Of a stretch of DNA of 64,000 bases, positions 20,689 through 30,742 are shown piece after piece. The notes under the pieces were generated by a model. It saw only the letters and a program-made list of their open reading frames with translations, was not told where the DNA came from and made no database searches. Both the position numbers and the translations under genes were made by a program. The stretch is from Acidisoma silvae (GTDB taxonomy: Bacteria; Pseudomonadota; Alphaproteobacteria; Acetobacterales; Acetobacteraceae): assembly GCF_020618775.1 (NCBI RefSeq), contig NZ_JAESVB010000001.1:248001-312000 (forward strand), given 5' to 3'. Position 1 is the first letter of the stretch. Each line of letters begins with the position of its first letter.

Positions 20689-20871
20689 TCAGGCCCTCGA
20701 TGCGCTAGGCGTTTGTGCTCGGGCAATGCCGCGACGGGCGGCGCGGTGCCGAACAATTCGGGAAAGTCGTGTGACGAGGCGCGGAAACAAACACAGCCGT
20801 CTTCGTGACGCAACCAAGGCTTTCCGCGCAAGCGCTATGGCGGGAACGCGTACCAGAGAGGGCAAGAGCCG

Positions 20872-22008
20872 ATGACGCACCTGCCGCCGGCCGTGCCGCC
20901 GCGTTCCGCGCAGGAGGAACGGACCGCCCGCAACCAGCGCATTACCCTTGTAATCGGCCTGCTTCTGCTGCTGGCCCTGTTTTTTTACCTGTTTTCGGCC
21001 ATCCTGCTGCCCTTCGTCGCCGCACTCGGCATCGCCTATTTCCTCGATCCCGTGGCGACCCGCATGGCCCGCGCCGGACTGCCGCGCTGGATGGCGGCGG
21101 TGCTGCTGGTTCTGGCCCTGATCGCAGGCGCGTTGACCTTCGTGCTGCTGCTCTATCCCATCATCCTGTCGCAGATCGGTCTGCTGCTACAGCGCGTGCC
21201 GGAATATGTGGTCGAGGTGCAGGCCTGGGCCAATGGCACGCTGTCGCATCTCCAGAAGCACCTCGGCGCCGATTTCGTGGACAGCAAGATCCGCGAAATC
21301 GTGGCGACCCATGCCGGGGCCATGATCCCCTTCGCGGTCGGCGCGCTCAGCCGGGTCATCGGCGGCGGATTCGCCATCGTCAATGCGCTGACGCTGATCG
21401 TGGTGACGCCGATCGCCGCCTTCTACCTGCTGCGCGACTGGCCGCGCCTCGTCACCAAGGCCGACGCCCTGCTGCCGCTGCGCTATGCCGGCATCATCCG
21501 GCTACAGGTGCTGGAAGTGGACCGCATCCTGTCGGCCTGGCTGCGCGGCCAATTGCTGTGCTGCCTCATGCTGGCTGCCTTCTATGCGCTGGGGCTCACC
21601 CTGGTCGGACTCGATCTCGGGCTGATCGTGGGCCTGACGGCCGGGCTGCTGTCCTTCATCCCCTATGTCGGCACCATCACCGGGGCAGTGACCTCCTTCG
21701 GCCTGGCGGTCGCGCAATTCCCGGACTGGAGCGGCGTCGTTCTGGTGATGGCGGTTTTCGTGCTGGGTCAGGTGCTGGAGGGCTATGTCATCTATCCCCG
21801 GCTGCTCGGCAATCGGGTGGAATTGCACGACGTTCTGGTGATTTTCGCCCTGCTGGCGGGCGGTGCCGCCTTCGGCTTCCTGGGCGTCCTGCTGGCCGTA
21901 CCCGTGACGGCGGCGCTGGGCGTACTGGCGCGCTTCTGGATCAGGCGGTATCTGGTGAGCCCTCTGTATCTTGATCCGCCGCCCGGCGACGATAGGTTTA
22001 AGCCATGA
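20872..22008 (+). CDS. AI-2E family transporter (PerM-like)
   Basis: A 378-residue polytopic membrane protein of the AI-2E exporter/PerM family (TqsA is a member). It shows about seven to eight hydrophobic helices in the family pattern: paired helices at about 28-62, one at about 78-100, then a long amphipathic loop and a cluster at about 205-340. The segments PFVAALGIAYFLDP and GLLSFIPYVGTITGA are characteristic. The substrate is not predictable from sequence; members export signals or ions or act in osmotic tolerance. Its TGA overlaps the hda ATG, so the two are coupled. Confidence 0.88.
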   Translation: MTHLPPAVPPRSAQEERTARNQRITLVIGLLLLLALFFYLFSAILLPFVAALGIAYFLDPVATRMARAGLPRWMAAVLLVLALIAGALTFVLLLYPIILSQIGLLLQRVPEYVVEVQAWANGTLSHLQKHLGADFVDSKIREIVATHAGAMIPFAVGALSRVIGGGFAIVNALTLIVVTPIAAFYLLRDWPRLVTKADALLPLRYAGIIRLQVLEVDRILSAWLRGQLLCCLMLAAFYALGLTLVGLDLGLIVGLTAGLLSFIPYVGTITGAVTSFGLAVAQFPDWSGVVLVMAVFVLGQVLEGYVIYPRLLGNRVELHDVLVIFALLAGGAAFGFLGVLLAVPVTAALGVLARFWIRRYLVSPLYLDPPPGDDRFKP

Positions 22009-22760
22009 CCGCCGAGGGCGATGGTTCCACACGGCAGCTCGCTCTGCCCTTTGCCTATGTTCCGCGCTTCCGCGTGGAGGATTTCATTGCCGCCCCGTCC
22101 AACGAGGAGGCGCAGGCCTGGCTCGCGCGGACGGCGCATTGGCCGGCCGGGCGCCTCGCGCTCTACGGCGAGGCCGGCTGCGGCAAGACGCATCTGCTTC
22201 AGCTTTGGGCGGAACGGAACGGCGCGCTGCTGCTGGACGGCCCCTTGCTGCGCCGCCTGCCCGAGCTTGCCGGCTCGCCTGCCATCGCAATCGACGACGC
22301 CGATGCCGCGCCGGATGAGACGACGCTGCTGCATCTGATGAATCTGGCGGCCGAGATGCGCCGGCCGCTGCTGCTGGTCGGCCGTACGCCACCCGCCCGC
22401 TGGCGGGTGACCCTGCCGGATCTGGCCAGCCGCCTGCGCGCCATGACGGCGGTCGCCGTCAAGCCGGCGGAGGACCCGCTGCTGCGCGCGCTCCTGGCGC
22501 GGCTGCTGTCCGATCGGCAATTGGTACTGGGGGAAAGCCTACAGGACTGGCTGCTGGCCCGCCTGCCGCGCCATCCGGCGGCGCTTCGCGAGGCCGCCGC
22601 CCGGCTGGACCGTCAGGCCCTGGCGGCCGGCGGGCGCGTCACCCGCGCCATGGCGGCGTCCCTGGTGGAGACGATCGAGGAAAATGGCGCCGAGGAGGGA
22701 TGTGACTTATCGAATAAGTCATTTCAGGAACACTCCCCAAACGATCGCGTTCTACTTTAG
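22005..22760 (+). CDS. hda: DnaA-related regulatory protein Hda/HdaA
   Basis: A 251-residue AAA+ protein related to DnaA domain III but lacking the DNA-binding domain, as in Hda/HdaA, which promotes hydrolysis of DnaA-ATP with the sliding clamp. The N-terminus QLALPFAY contains a QL-P-F clamp-binding-like motif (about residues 10-16). Walker A is GEAGCGKTH (about 50-58) and the Walker B region is AIDDADA. The last 20 or so residues are not conserved looking. It lies in the coupled run with the AI-2E gene and 6 bases before ppk. Confidence 0.88.
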   Translation: MTAEGDGSTRQLALPFAYVPRFRVEDFIAAPSNEEAQAWLARTAHWPAGRLALYGEAGCGKTHLLQLWAERNGALLLDGPLLRRLPELAGSPAIAIDDADAAPDETTLLHLMNLAAEMRRPLLLVGRTPPARWRVTLPDLASRLRAMTAVAVKPAEDPLLRALLARLLSDRQLVLGESLQDWLLARLPRHPAALREAAARLDRQALAAGGRVTRAMAASLVETIEENGAEEGCDLSNKSFQEHSPNDRVLL

Positions 22761-22766
22761 ACTGTC

Positions 22767-24998
22767 ATGATGACCCCTGATGACGCAGAGCTGAATGCCA
22801 CCCTCGTTGCGGACGTGACGCCTGTCGCGCCTGAACCCGCGGAGGCGTCCGTGGCTGAGACGATCGCCCTCGACTCGCCGGACCGCTTCATCAACCGCGA
22901 ATTGTCCTGGCTCGATTTCAATCATCGTGTCGTGGAAGAGGCGGAGAATCGCCACCACCCGCTGCTGGAGCGGCTGCGCTTCATCTCCATCAGCGGCTCC
23001 AATCTCGACGAATTCTATTCCGTGCGCGTGGCCGGCCTTGTCGGCCAGGCCAAGGCCGGCGTGGTCAAAACCTCGCCGGACGGGCTGACGCCGGCCCAGC
23101 AACTGGCGCAGATCAATACCCGCGCCCGGCGGCTGATCGCCGATCAGCAGCGCGCCTGGAACAAGGTGCGGGCGGAACTGGCGGTGGCCGGGCTGGTGGT
23201 CGCGGATATCGGCGCCCTGACGGATGCCGACCGCGCCTGGCTGGACGCCTTCTTCATGGATCGCATCTTTCCGGTGCTGACGCCGCTGGCGGTCGACCCC
23301 GCGCATCCTTTCCCCTTCATCCCGAATATGGGCCTGGTTCTGGCGCTGCTTCTGGTCTCGAACCACGACCGCCATGTCATGCGCGCGCTGATTCCGCTGC
23401 CGGGACAGGTGGAGCGGTTCATCCGCCTGCCGGCGACCGAGGCCGGCGGGCCGATTCGCTTCGTCATGCTGGAGCATGTGGTGGGGATGTTCCTGGAACA
23501 TCTTTTCCCCGGCTATGCGCGGGAGGCTCATGGCCTGTTCCGCGTCATTCGCGACACCGATGTCGAATTCGAGGATGAGGCCGCCGATCTGGTTCTGTCC
23601 TATGAAACGGCGCTGAAGCGCCGCCGCCGGGGTGTGGCCATCAACCTCACGCTGCAAGCCTCGATGCCCGAGGAGCTGAAGCAGCTGGTGCGCGATGCCG
23701 TGGCCGCGCCGCCCGAGGAAGTCTTCGAGGAAGGGGGCATTCTCGGCACCGTCGACCTCAAGCAGTTGATCGTTGACGACCGTCCGGACCTGCTCTTCAC
23801 GCCCTATACGCCGCGTTTTCCGGAGCGCATCCGCGATTTCGGCGGGGATTGCTTCGCCGCCATCCGCGCCAAGGACATCATCGTCCATCACCCGTTCGAA
23901 AGCTTCGACGTCGTGGTGCAGTTCCTGCGTCAGGCGGCACAGGACCCGGCGGTCGTCGCGGTCAAGCAGACGCTGTATCGCACCAGCAAGGACAGCCCGA
24001 TCGTCAAGGCGCTGATCGAGGCGGCGGAGGCCGGTAAATCCGTTACCGCCATGGTGGAACTGCGCGCCCGTTTCGACGAGGAGGCGAATATCCGCCTGTC
24101 GCGCACGCTGGAAGCTGCCGGCGTGCAGGTCGTCTTCGGATTTACCGAGCTGAAGACCCACGCCAAGCTGTCACTGGTCGTGCGGCGCGAATCGGGCGGC
24201 GTACGGTCCTACGCACATTTCGGCACCGGCAATTACCACCCGATCACGGCCCGCATTTACACCGATCTCAGCTTCTTCACCTGCGATCCGGACCTGACGC
24301 GTGACGCGGCGCGGCTGTTCAACTTCATGACCGGCTATGCCAAGCCCGAGAAGATGGACGCCATCGCCTATAGTCCGCTCACCACGCGCAAGCGGCTGAC
24401 GCATCTGATCCAGGATGAAATTCAGGCGGCGCGCGACGGCAAGCCAAGCGGCATCTGGCTCAAGGTCAATGCCCTGGTCGATGAGCGGATGATCGATCTG
24501 CTGTATGAGGCATCGGCCGCCGGTGTCTCGGTGAAATGCGTCGTGCGCGGCATCTGCTGCCTGCGGCCGGGCGTGCCGGGCCTGTCCGAGAATATCCGGG
24601 TGAAATCCATCGTCGGGCGCTTTTTGGAACATGCGCGCGTCATAGCCTTCGCCAATGGGCACGCACTGCCCAACCGGCATGCGCGGGTCTTCATCAGCAG
24701 TGCCGACTGGATGGCCCGCAATCTCGACATGCGGGTCGAAACCCTGGTGCCGATCCGCAACCCGACGGTTCATGCCCAGATCCTGGACCAGATCATGGTC
24801 GTCGATCTCAAGGACAATATGCAGTCCTGGGAATTGGGTCCGGACATGAGCTGGCGTCGTGTGCAAAGCGGCCGCAAGCCGATCTCCGCCCATAATTATT
24901 TCATGACCAATCCCTCGCTTTCGGGCCGGGGCTCTGCCCTCCATGGCCCCGCGCTGCTACAGCATGTCGGCCGCAAACCCCATGGCATGAGGGACTGA
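22767..24998 (+). CDS. ppk: Polyphosphate kinase
   Basis: Makes polyphosphate from ATP through a phosphohistidine intermediate (PPK1 type). The 743 residues include the N-terminal [20 protein letters not shown], the [11 protein letters not shown] region, and the active-site [11 protein letters not shown] around residue 465 in the first phospholipase-D-like C-terminal domain. [11 protein letters not shown] follows and the second C-terminal domain is complete. Two ATGs in tandem (22767, 22770) can serve as start. It is followed almost at once by ppx, giving a synthesis/degradation pair in one transcript. Confidence 0.96.
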   Translation: MMTPDDAELNATLVADVTPVAPEPAEASVAETIALDSPDRFINRELSWLDFNHRVVEEAENRHHPLLERLRFISISGSNLDEFYSVRVAGLVGQAKAGVVKTSPDGLTPAQQLAQINTRARRLIADQQRAWNKVRAELAVAGLVVADIGALTDADRAWLDAFFMDRIFPVLTPLAVDPAHPFPFIPNMGLVLALLLVSNHDRHVMRALIPLPGQVERFIRLPATEAGGPIRFVMLEHVVGMFLEHLFPGYAREAHGLFRVIRDTDVEFEDEAADLVLSYETALKRRRRGVAINLTLQASMPEELKQLVRDAVAAPPEEVFEEGGILGTVDLKQLIVDDRPDLLFTPYTPRFPERIRDFGGDCFAAIRAKDIIVHHPFESFDVVVQFLRQAAQDPAVVAVKQTLYRTSKDSPIVKALIEAAEAGKSVTAMVELRARFDEEANIRLSRTLEAAGVQVVFGFTELKTHAKLSLVVRRESGGVRSYAHFGTGNYHPITARIYTDLSFFTCDPDLTRDAARLFNFMTGYAKPEKMDAIAYSPLTTRKRLTHLIQDEIQAARDGKPSGIWLKVNALVDERMIDLLYEASAAGVSVKCVVRGICCLRPGVPGLSENIRVKSIVGRFLEHARVIAFANGHALPNRHARVFISSADWMARNLDMRVETLVPIRNPTVHAQILDQIMVVDLKDNMQSWELGPDMSWRRVQSGRKPISAHNYFMTNPSLSGRGSALHGPALLQHVGRKPHGMRD

Positions 24999-25001
24999 CC
25001 A

Positions 25002-26495
25002 CTGTCCTTACCCCGCTCCGCTGTCGTCGATCTGGGCTCGAATTCAGTCCGGCTCGTGGTCTTCGAGGGATTGTCCCGCAATCCCGTCACCATCTTCAAC
25101 GAGAAGGCGGTGCTGCGGCTCGGCCGTGGCTTGCAGCAGACCGGACGGCTGAATGAGGAAGGCGTCCAGCAGGCGCTGATGGTGATGAACCGCTACCATG
25201 CGGTGGCGCGCGCCATGGGCGCCAATCCCTTCGAAGTGCTGGCGACGGCGGCCGTGCGCGATGCCTCCAACGGCCCGGAATTCGTGGCAGGGCTGCAATC
25301 CATCATGCCCGGCGTGCCGATCCGCATCCTGTCGGGTAAGGAGGAGGCGTCCTATTCCGCCGCCGGCGTGCTCTGCGGCATTCCGACCGCCGAAGGCATT
25401 CTGCTCGATATCGGCGGCGGCTCGCTGGAAGCCGTCAAACTGGTCGGTGGCCGCGCCGTGGAAAGCGAGACGATGCGGCTGGGGGTTATCCGCCTGGCTG
25501 ACCGTGCCGCCGGCGACCTGACGCGGGCGCGCATCATCGTCGAGGAAGATACCGCGCGGGTTCCCTGGCTGGGGGATGGCGCCGGACAGGATCTTTATCT
25601 GGTCGGCGGCGCCTTCCGCGCGCTGGCGCGCATCCACATGACGCAGACGAGCTACCCGCTCAATATGCTGCACCACTACACCATTGCCCGTGACGAGGCG
25701 CGCGACCTGGCGGGCGTCGTCGCCGGCGCCAGCCGCCGCGCGCTGGAACGTCTGCCCGGTCTGCCGCGCCGCCGCATCGATGATCTGCCCTTCGCCGCCG
25801 TTGTGCTGCGGCGGCTGCTGCGCGTGACCGGCGCGTCCCGCGTCGTCTTCAGCGCCAATGGCCTGCGCGAAGGCTGGCTGATGCATATCCTGCCGCCCGA
25901 CGTGCGTGCGGCCGAGCCGATCACCGCCGCCGCCCGCGACATGGCGACGCTTTTCAGCCGCGACCCGCGCCTGGCCCCCGCTCTGATCGCCTGGACGGCG
26001 CCGCTGATGGTAGGCGAAAGCCCGGAACAGCGGCTGCTGCGCGAGGCGGCCTGCTGGTTCTCGGACATCGCCAGCCACGATCATCCCGAATATCGGGCCG
26101 AGCAGGGCTTTTTGCGCGTATTGCGCCAGCCCGGCATCGCGATCGACCATCATGCCCGCGCCTATCTGGCTCTCGCCATCGCCATGCGCTACGAGGCCGA
26201 GCCCGATGCGCCCTTCCTGGCGCCCGCGCGCATGCTGCTGGATATGACCTCGGTCCAGCAGGCCGAAGTGCTGGGGGCCGCTTTGCAGTTGGCCTATACG
26301 CTGTCGGGCGGCACGCCCGATCTGCTGGCCAGCACGGAACTGATCATCGACAGCGGCAAGCTGATCCTCAACCTCCGCGAAGATGCCGGCGTCTTCGCGG
26401 GCGAAAGCATCATTCGCAAACTCGGCCGGCTGGCGGCCGTGCTGGGGCTCGATCCCTATTCCGGGACCGAACGGGTGCATAGCGACGCCGCCTGA
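25002..26495 (+). CDS. ppx: Exopolyphosphatase (Ppx/GppA family), apparent CTG start
   Basis: Releases phosphate from polyphosphate ends (or guanosine pentaphosphate). The ASKHA phosphate-1 motif VVDLGSNSVRLVVFEG lies just upstream of the first standard start codon (GTG at 25056), which would cut through it. In frame, between the ppk stop (24996-24998) and that GTG, only CTG codons could start; the one at 25002 follows GAGGG (24989-24993) by 8 bases. I therefore start at 25002, giving 497 residues. GGIP-type phosphate-2 motif LLDIGGGSLEAV is intact. Translation is probably coupled to ppk. The protein call is firm, the start is inference. Confidence 0.88.
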   Translation: MSLPRSAVVDLGSNSVRLVVFEGLSRNPVTIFNEKAVLRLGRGLQQTGRLNEEGVQQALMVMNRYHAVARAMGANPFEVLATAAVRDASNGPEFVAGLQSIMPGVPIRILSGKEEASYSAAGVLCGIPTAEGILLDIGGGSLEAVKLVGGRAVESETMRLGVIRLADRAAGDLTRARIIVEEDTARVPWLGDGAGQDLYLVGGAFRALARIHMTQTSYPLNMLHHYTIARDEARDLAGVVAGASRRALERLPGLPRRRIDDLPFAAVVLRRLLRVTGASRVVFSANGLREGWLMHILPPDVRAAEPITAAARDMATLFSRDPRLAPALIAWTAPLMVGESPEQRLLREAACWFSDIASHDHPEYRAEQGFLRVLRQPGIAIDHHARAYLALAIAMRYEAEPDAPFLAPARMLLDMTSVQQAEVLGAALQLAYTLSGGTPDLLASTELIIDSGKLILNLREDAGVFAGESIIRKLGRLAAVLGLDPYSGTERVHSDAA

Positions 26496-26509
26496 CGGAG
26501 ACTGGGGTG

Positions 26510-27949
26510 ATGTCTCTGCTTGACGATCTGCGCGCGGCCTTGGGCGATCGTGCGGTCCTGACCGATCCGGCTGAGACCGCCGGCTATTCCAGCGACTGGC
26601 GGCGCCTTTATTCCGGGCTGCCGCTCGCGGTCATCCGGCCGAGCAGCACGGATCAGGTCGTGCGCGCCGTGACGCTCTGCGCCAAGGCTGGCGTGGCGAT
26701 TATCCCGCAGGGTGGCAATACCTCCATGGTCGGCGGGGCGGTGCCTTCGGTGGACGGAACCGAGATCGTGCTCAGCCTGGAGCGCTTGCGCGCCTTGCGG
26801 GCGATCGACCCGGTTGACCTCACCATGACGGTCGAGGCCGGGGTGACCTTGGCGGCAGCCCAAGCCATGGCGGCCGAGCAAGGGATGCTGCTGCCGCTGT
26901 CCATCAGTTCCGAGGGCAGCGCCCAGATCGGCGGCGTGCTGGCAACCAATGCCGGCGGCAATAACACGCTCCGCTTCGGCAATGCCCGCGACCTCGTCCT
27001 AGGCCTGGAAGTGGTGCTGGCGGATGGGCAGGTCTGGCACGGCCTGCGGCATCTTCATAAGGACAATACCGGCTACGCCCTGCGGCAGGTCTTCGTTGGC
27101 TCGGAAGGCACGCTCGGCATCATCACCGCCGCCGTGCTGCGGTTGCAGCCCGGAGTGACGGCGCGGGCCAGTGCCTTCTGCGCCTTACCCTCCGTCGAAC
27201 AGGCACTGGCCTTGCTGGCGCGCCTGCGCGCGCGGGATGCCGGTGCGCTGCATGCCTTCGAATATATGAGCGGCGGCTCGGTCGATCTGGTTCTGGCGCA
27301 TATCGAGGGCGTTGCGCGGCCGGTCGAAGCGGCGGCGCATTATGTCCTGGTCGATTGCGCGGCCAGCGGTCCTGAGGGGGCGGCGCAGGCGTTGCAGGAT
27401 AGGCTGGAAGATGTTCTGGGCGCGGCCCTGGAAGCGGGCGAATTGACGGACGCGGCTCTGGCTCAGAACGAAGCGCAGCGTCTGGCTTTCTGGAAGATAC
27501 GAGAAGAACATGCGGAAGCGCAGAAGCGCGCCGGCGCCTCGATCAAGAACGATATTTCGGTGCCGCTGGCGGCTTTGCCGGAGCTGATGGACGCGGCGGC
27601 GGCGGCCTGCCGCGCTCTGGTGCCGGGCATCCGCATCGCGCCTTTCGGCCATCTGGGCGACGGCAATATCCACTTCAATCTCGTGCAGCCGACAGGTGCG
27701 GGCGGCGCGGCCTTTCTGGCGCAGTCCGAGCCTTTGATGGAAGCGGTCGGGGAGGTCGTGCGGCGGCTGTCCGGCAGCTTTTCGGCCGAACACGGCGTCG
27801 GCCGGCTGAAAACCGGCATGATGCAAAGCTGGCGCGGCGGGGTGGAGTTGGATCTGATGCGGCGGATCAAGTCAGCGCTTGATCCCGCGGGCCGGCTCAA
27901 TCCGCGCGTGATTTTTCCAGCGAAAAACGCGGAAGACGCGGCGGGTTAA
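26510..27949 (+). CDS. FAD-binding oxidoreductase, D-2-hydroxyacid dehydrogenase type
   Basis: A 479-residue flavoprotein of the FAD-linked oxidase (GlcD/D-2-hydroxyglutarate or D-lactate dehydrogenase) group. The FAD-binding PCMH domain has IIPQGGNTSMVGG (about 64-76) and LATNAGGNNTLRFGNARDLV. The C-terminal oxidase domain ends with the metal/substrate motif APFGHLGDGNIHFNLVQP and SAEHGVGRLK. The substrate is a D-2-hydroxyacid by family; which one is open. It starts 14 bases after ppx and shares a TTAA at its 3' end with the convergent carboxypeptidase gene. Confidence 0.88.
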   Translation: MSLLDDLRAALGDRAVLTDPAETAGYSSDWRRLYSGLPLAVIRPSSTDQVVRAVTLCAKAGVAIIPQGGNTSMVGGAVPSVDGTEIVLSLERLRALRAIDPVDLTMTVEAGVTLAAAQAMAAEQGMLLPLSISSEGSAQIGGVLATNAGGNNTLRFGNARDLVLGLEVVLADGQVWHGLRHLHKDNTGYALRQVFVGSEGTLGIITAAVLRLQPGVTARASAFCALPSVEQALALLARLRARDAGALHAFEYMSGGSVDLVLAHIEGVARPVEAAAHYVLVDCAASGPEGAAQALQDRLEDVLGAALEAGELTDAALAQNEAQRLAFWKIREEHAEAQKRAGASIKNDISVPLAALPELMDAAAAACRALVPGIRIAPFGHLGDGNIHFNLVQPTGAGGAAFLAQSEPLMEAVGEVVRRLSGSFSAEHGVGRLKTGMMQSWRGGVELDLMRRIKSALDPAGRLNPRVIFPAKNAEDAAG

Positions 27950-29196
27950 CGCTCGGCGAGTTCGCGGCTCCGCGCACCCGACGGGTGCACGGGGGCGCAG
28001 GGGCGGCCGTAATGATTCATGGCGATGCAGGCGGCGCGGGCATGCGCTTCGCTGACCGACGCGATCCAGGCATGATAGCCTGGGTGCTTCGTCTTGCCAC
28101 GGGCGATGGCGAGATGCACGACGCCGCCACGCGCTTCGCGCTGGCCGATGCGCAGTGCCTTATAGGCCGCCGCCTTGCTGTTATAGCTGCCGAGATCGAG
28201 GCTCCAGTCGCTGCGGCCGCCATAACCGCCATTGGCGGCAACGGCGCGCGGGTTGCTGGTCGCGACCGGTGCGGTTGCGGGCACGACCGGCCCCTGATCC
28301 TGTGCCTGGCGGGCAGCCTGCGTTGCCTGAAGCGCCGCCATCTTGGCGCTGCCGCCCAGTTCCTGAGCGAAGCCCTGATCCAGCATCGCGGCCATGGTGC
28401 GGTCGCGCGCGTAATTGGACGGGGCTGCCATGATGACGCCGATCAGACGGACGCCGCCGCGCACGGCGCTGGTGACGAGGTTATGGCCGGCGGCATTGGT
28501 ATAGCCGGTCTTCATGCCGTCAGCGCCGGGATAGGATTTCAGGAGATGGTCGTGATTGAAGATCACGCGGCCATGGAACAGGAAGCTCGCGGTCGAGAAA
28601 AAGTGATAGTCGTCCGGGAAATCGATGATCAGACGCCGGGCGAGGATCGACAGGTCATGCGCCGTCGTCACCTGATTGGGGTTGGGCAGGCCCGAGGCAT
28701 TGCGGAACACCGTGTCGTTCATGCCGAGCGTATGCGCCTTCAGCGTCATCAGCGCGGCGAATCGGGTTTCGTCGCCCCCGGCCAGAAACTCGCCCGCGAT
28801 GGTCGCGGCATCATTGGCCGACAGCGTCACCATGCCGAGGATCGCTTCCTGCACCGTGATGCGCGAGCCGGGCAGGGCGCCGAGCTTGACCGGCTCGACC
28901 GAAGCGGCGTGGACGGAGACGGGCATCATCTGATCGAAGGTGATGCGGTGATCGCGCAGGGCCTCGAACAGCAGATACAGGGTCATGAGTTTGGTCAGGC
29001 TGGCGGGGTAGCGGGGCTCGTTCGCATTCTGGGCGTAAAGCTGCTGGCCGGTGCGCGCGTCGATCAGGATGGCGCTCATCGGCGGCAGCCCCTGGGCACG
29101 CGCAGGGACGATGCCAGCGGCAAGCATGGCCAAGCTGCAACCCAACAAGACAACCCTTGCTAGGCGAGCCTTCAAAAACCCTTGCTTGCGATTCAT
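27946..29196 (-). CDS. D-alanyl-D-alanine carboxypeptidase (S11) with C-terminal SPOR-like region
   Basis: A penicillin-binding-protein-5 type carboxypeptidase that trims peptidoglycan stem peptides in the periplasm. A signal peptide spans about residues 1-34 (ending PARAQG). The three active-site motifs are S66-L-T-K69, S126-A-N128 and K229-T-G231 (GMKTGYTNAAGHNLV). The 416 residues exceed the catalytic core because of a C-terminal domain at about 325-405 (WSLDLGSYNSKAAAYKAL) that looks like a SPOR peptidoglycan-binding fold. Alone on its strand, divergent from the phasin gene. Confidence 0.92.
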   Translation of the reverse strand: MNRKQGFLKARLARVVLLGCSLAMLAAGIVPARAQGLPPMSAILIDARTGQQLYAQNANEPRYPASLTKLMTLYLLFEALRDHRITFDQMMPVSVHAASVEPVKLGALPGSRITVQEAILGMVTLSANDAATIAGEFLAGGDETRFAALMTLKAHTLGMNDTVFRNASGLPNPNQVTTAHDLSILARRLIIDFPDDYHFFSTASFLFHGRVIFNHDHLLKSYPGADGMKTGYTNAAGHNLVTSAVRGGVRLIGVIMAAPSNYARDRTMAAMLDQGFAQELGGSAKMAALQATQAARQAQDQGPVVPATAPVATSNPRAVAANGGYGGRSDWSLDLGSYNSKAAAYKALRIGQREARGGVVHLAIARGKTKHPGYHAWIASVSEAHARAACIAMNHYGRPCAPVHPSGARSRELAER

Positions 29197-29344
29197 ACGC
29201 GCTTCCTGCCGCTATCCAGCGATACCGCCACCACTCGGTATCAAGCCTCTGCTTTGGCTGAGTTCTGTCGGAATTGCAAATAGTTAGACGATGAATCTGA
29301 GATGACGCACGATCCGCCGTAACATTTGTTCCGACTAAGAATTG

Positions 29345-29359
29345 TTGTGCAGCGCACAA
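29345..29359. promoter_or_regulatory. Inverted repeat upstream of phasin gene, candidate PhaR-type operator
   Basis: TTGTGC-AGC-GCACAA, a 6-bp inverted repeat with 3-base spacer, lies 31 bases before the phasin ATG. Its place fits an operator. PhaR repressors control phasin genes in PHB-forming alphaproteobacteria and favour TGC/GCA-rich palindromes; the assignment here is inference. Confidence 0.4.
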
Positions 29360-29390
29360 AAGCCTTGAACCCTGACAGGAGCAGGTCTAA

Positions 29391-30104
29391 ATGGAAAATG
29401 CTGCAACGCAACACGGGCAATTTCCGGTGTCCAAGGGCCATCAAGGTCTTGTTCGGGAAAAAGCCGAGGGAGTGTCGAGCATGGCCAGACGATCAACCGC
29501 CGCGAATGCGATCACGGCAGAGGCGGGTGACCCTGTGCAGGAGACGGTTCAGGCCGTGACGGAAGCCTTGCCTGATGAGGCAGAGGCCGCGGCATCAGAT
29601 GTGGCGGCCGTAGCGTCCGAGACTGCCGAGGAAACGCGGCAGGCTGTGGACGAGGCCGTGAAACAGGTCATGGATGCCGCCAAAGACAGTGCGGCCGAAA
29701 TCTCCTCGCATGTCGAGGATACGAAGCTGAAGTTCAATCAAGGGATGACGAATACCATGAAGACGGCCGAGGAAATGCTGGCTTTCAGCCAGGGCAATGT
29801 CGAAGCTTTCATCAAGTCCGGTCAGATCTGGTCCGCCGGTCTGCAGGACATCTCCAAGCAGATGGCCAGCTCCGCCCAGTCTTCCTATGAGGAGGCCATG
29901 GCCGCCTTCAAGGCGCTGACGAGCGTGAAGTCCCTCAAGGAAGCGGTTGACCTCCAGGTCGGTCTCGCCCGCTCCGCGATGGAAAAGAGCGTCGCCGAAT
30001 CCAACAAATATACCGATGCCTCTTTCAAACTGGCAGAGCAGGCGATTGCGCCGATCTCCGGCCGTATGACGATGGCCGCCGAAAAGTTCGGCAAGACGGT
30101 CTGA
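29391..30104 (+). CDS. Phasin family protein
   Basis: A 237-residue phasin, a surface protein of polyhydroxyalkanoate granules. The N-terminal 90 residues are Ala/Glu/Val-rich and low in complexity (DEAEAAASDVAAVASETAEE). The conserved phasin domain follows at about 110-230, with FSQGNVEAFIKSGQIWSAGLQ and SYEEAMAAFKALTSVKSLKEA typical of the alphaproteobacterial type. A GGAGCAGGTCTAA leader precedes the ATG. It fits with the phaB gene at 51.1 kb. A strong terminator follows. Confidence 0.92.
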   Translation: MENAATQHGQFPVSKGHQGLVREKAEGVSSMARRSTAANAITAEAGDPVQETVQAVTEALPDEAEAAASDVAAVASETAEETRQAVDEAVKQVMDAAKDSAAEISSHVEDTKLKFNQGMTNTMKTAEEMLAFSQGNVEAFIKSGQIWSAGLQDISKQMASSAQSSYEEAMAAFKALTSVKSLKEAVDLQVGLARSAMEKSVAESNKYTDASFKLAEQAIAPISGRMTMAAEKFGKTV

Positions 30105-30137
30105 TACGCCGGCTCTTTTGCCGGAATTGCGTCGGAC

Positions 30138-30172
30138 AAAAGGGGTTCGGACATGATGTCCGGACCCCTTTT
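30138..30172 (+). terminator. Rho-independent terminator after the phasin gene
   Basis: A 16-bp stem pairs 30138-30153 with 30157-30172 (one G.U pair) around the 3-base loop TGA, with AAAA on the left and TTTT on the right arm. It works in either direction but sits 33 bases after the phasin stop. The remaining bases up to clpS at 30410 show no gene; a hairpin AGCCC...GGGCT lies near 30191-30213. Confidence 0.88.
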
Positions 30173-30409
30173 GTATTGGCAGGAAGGTCAGCGAGCCCCG
30201 CTTCGCTTGCAGGGCTGGCGAAACGCAACCCCTGATGGTCTTCAAAACCCTGTGGCGCGCAACAATGTCCCTCTTTTCCGACGGCGCATCATGCTTCTAT
30301 GGTTCTTGAACGAACCTGACCTGCCTGTGACGGCGGGTCGGCATACTTGGTGACGCGCGGTCGCGGCAGTAGGGTTCGTATTAGATTATGAAGGATTGGC
30401 GAAGGCGCG

Positions 30410-30742
30410 ATGAGCGATAGCGACAGGCGCAATGGCGGACGGGACGGTCCCGGCACGGGGGTAGTGGTTAAAAGCCGCACCAAGACCCGCAAGCCGGCCA
30501 TGTACAAAGTTCTGATGCTGAATGACGATTACACGCCCATGGAATTCGTGGTGCACGTGCTGGAGCGGTTCTTTCAAAAGACCCGCGACGAGGCGACTCG
30601 GATCATGCTGCATGTTCACAGGCGGGGTGTCGGCGTTTGCGGCGTCTTCACCTATGAAGTCGCCGAGACCAAGGTGACGCAGGTCATGGACCTGGCGCGG
30701 CAGAATCAGCACCCGCTCCAATGCACCATCGAAAAAGAGTGA
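30410..30742 (+). CDS. clpS: ATP-dependent Clp protease adaptor ClpS
   Basis: Delivers N-degron substrates to ClpA. The 110 residues have a flexible charged N-terminus and the conserved core: [20 protein letters not shown] (about 37-56) forms the N-end-rule pocket, then [20 protein letters not shown] and [15 protein letters not shown]. It precedes clpA by 194 bases, a wide gap in which clpA probably has its own promoter. Confidence 0.96.
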   Translation: MSDSDRRNGGRDGPGTGVVVKSRTKTRKPAMYKVLMLNDDYTPMEFVVHVLERFFQKTRDEATRIMLHVHRRGVGVCGVFTYEVAETKVTQVMDLARQNQHPLQCTIEKE

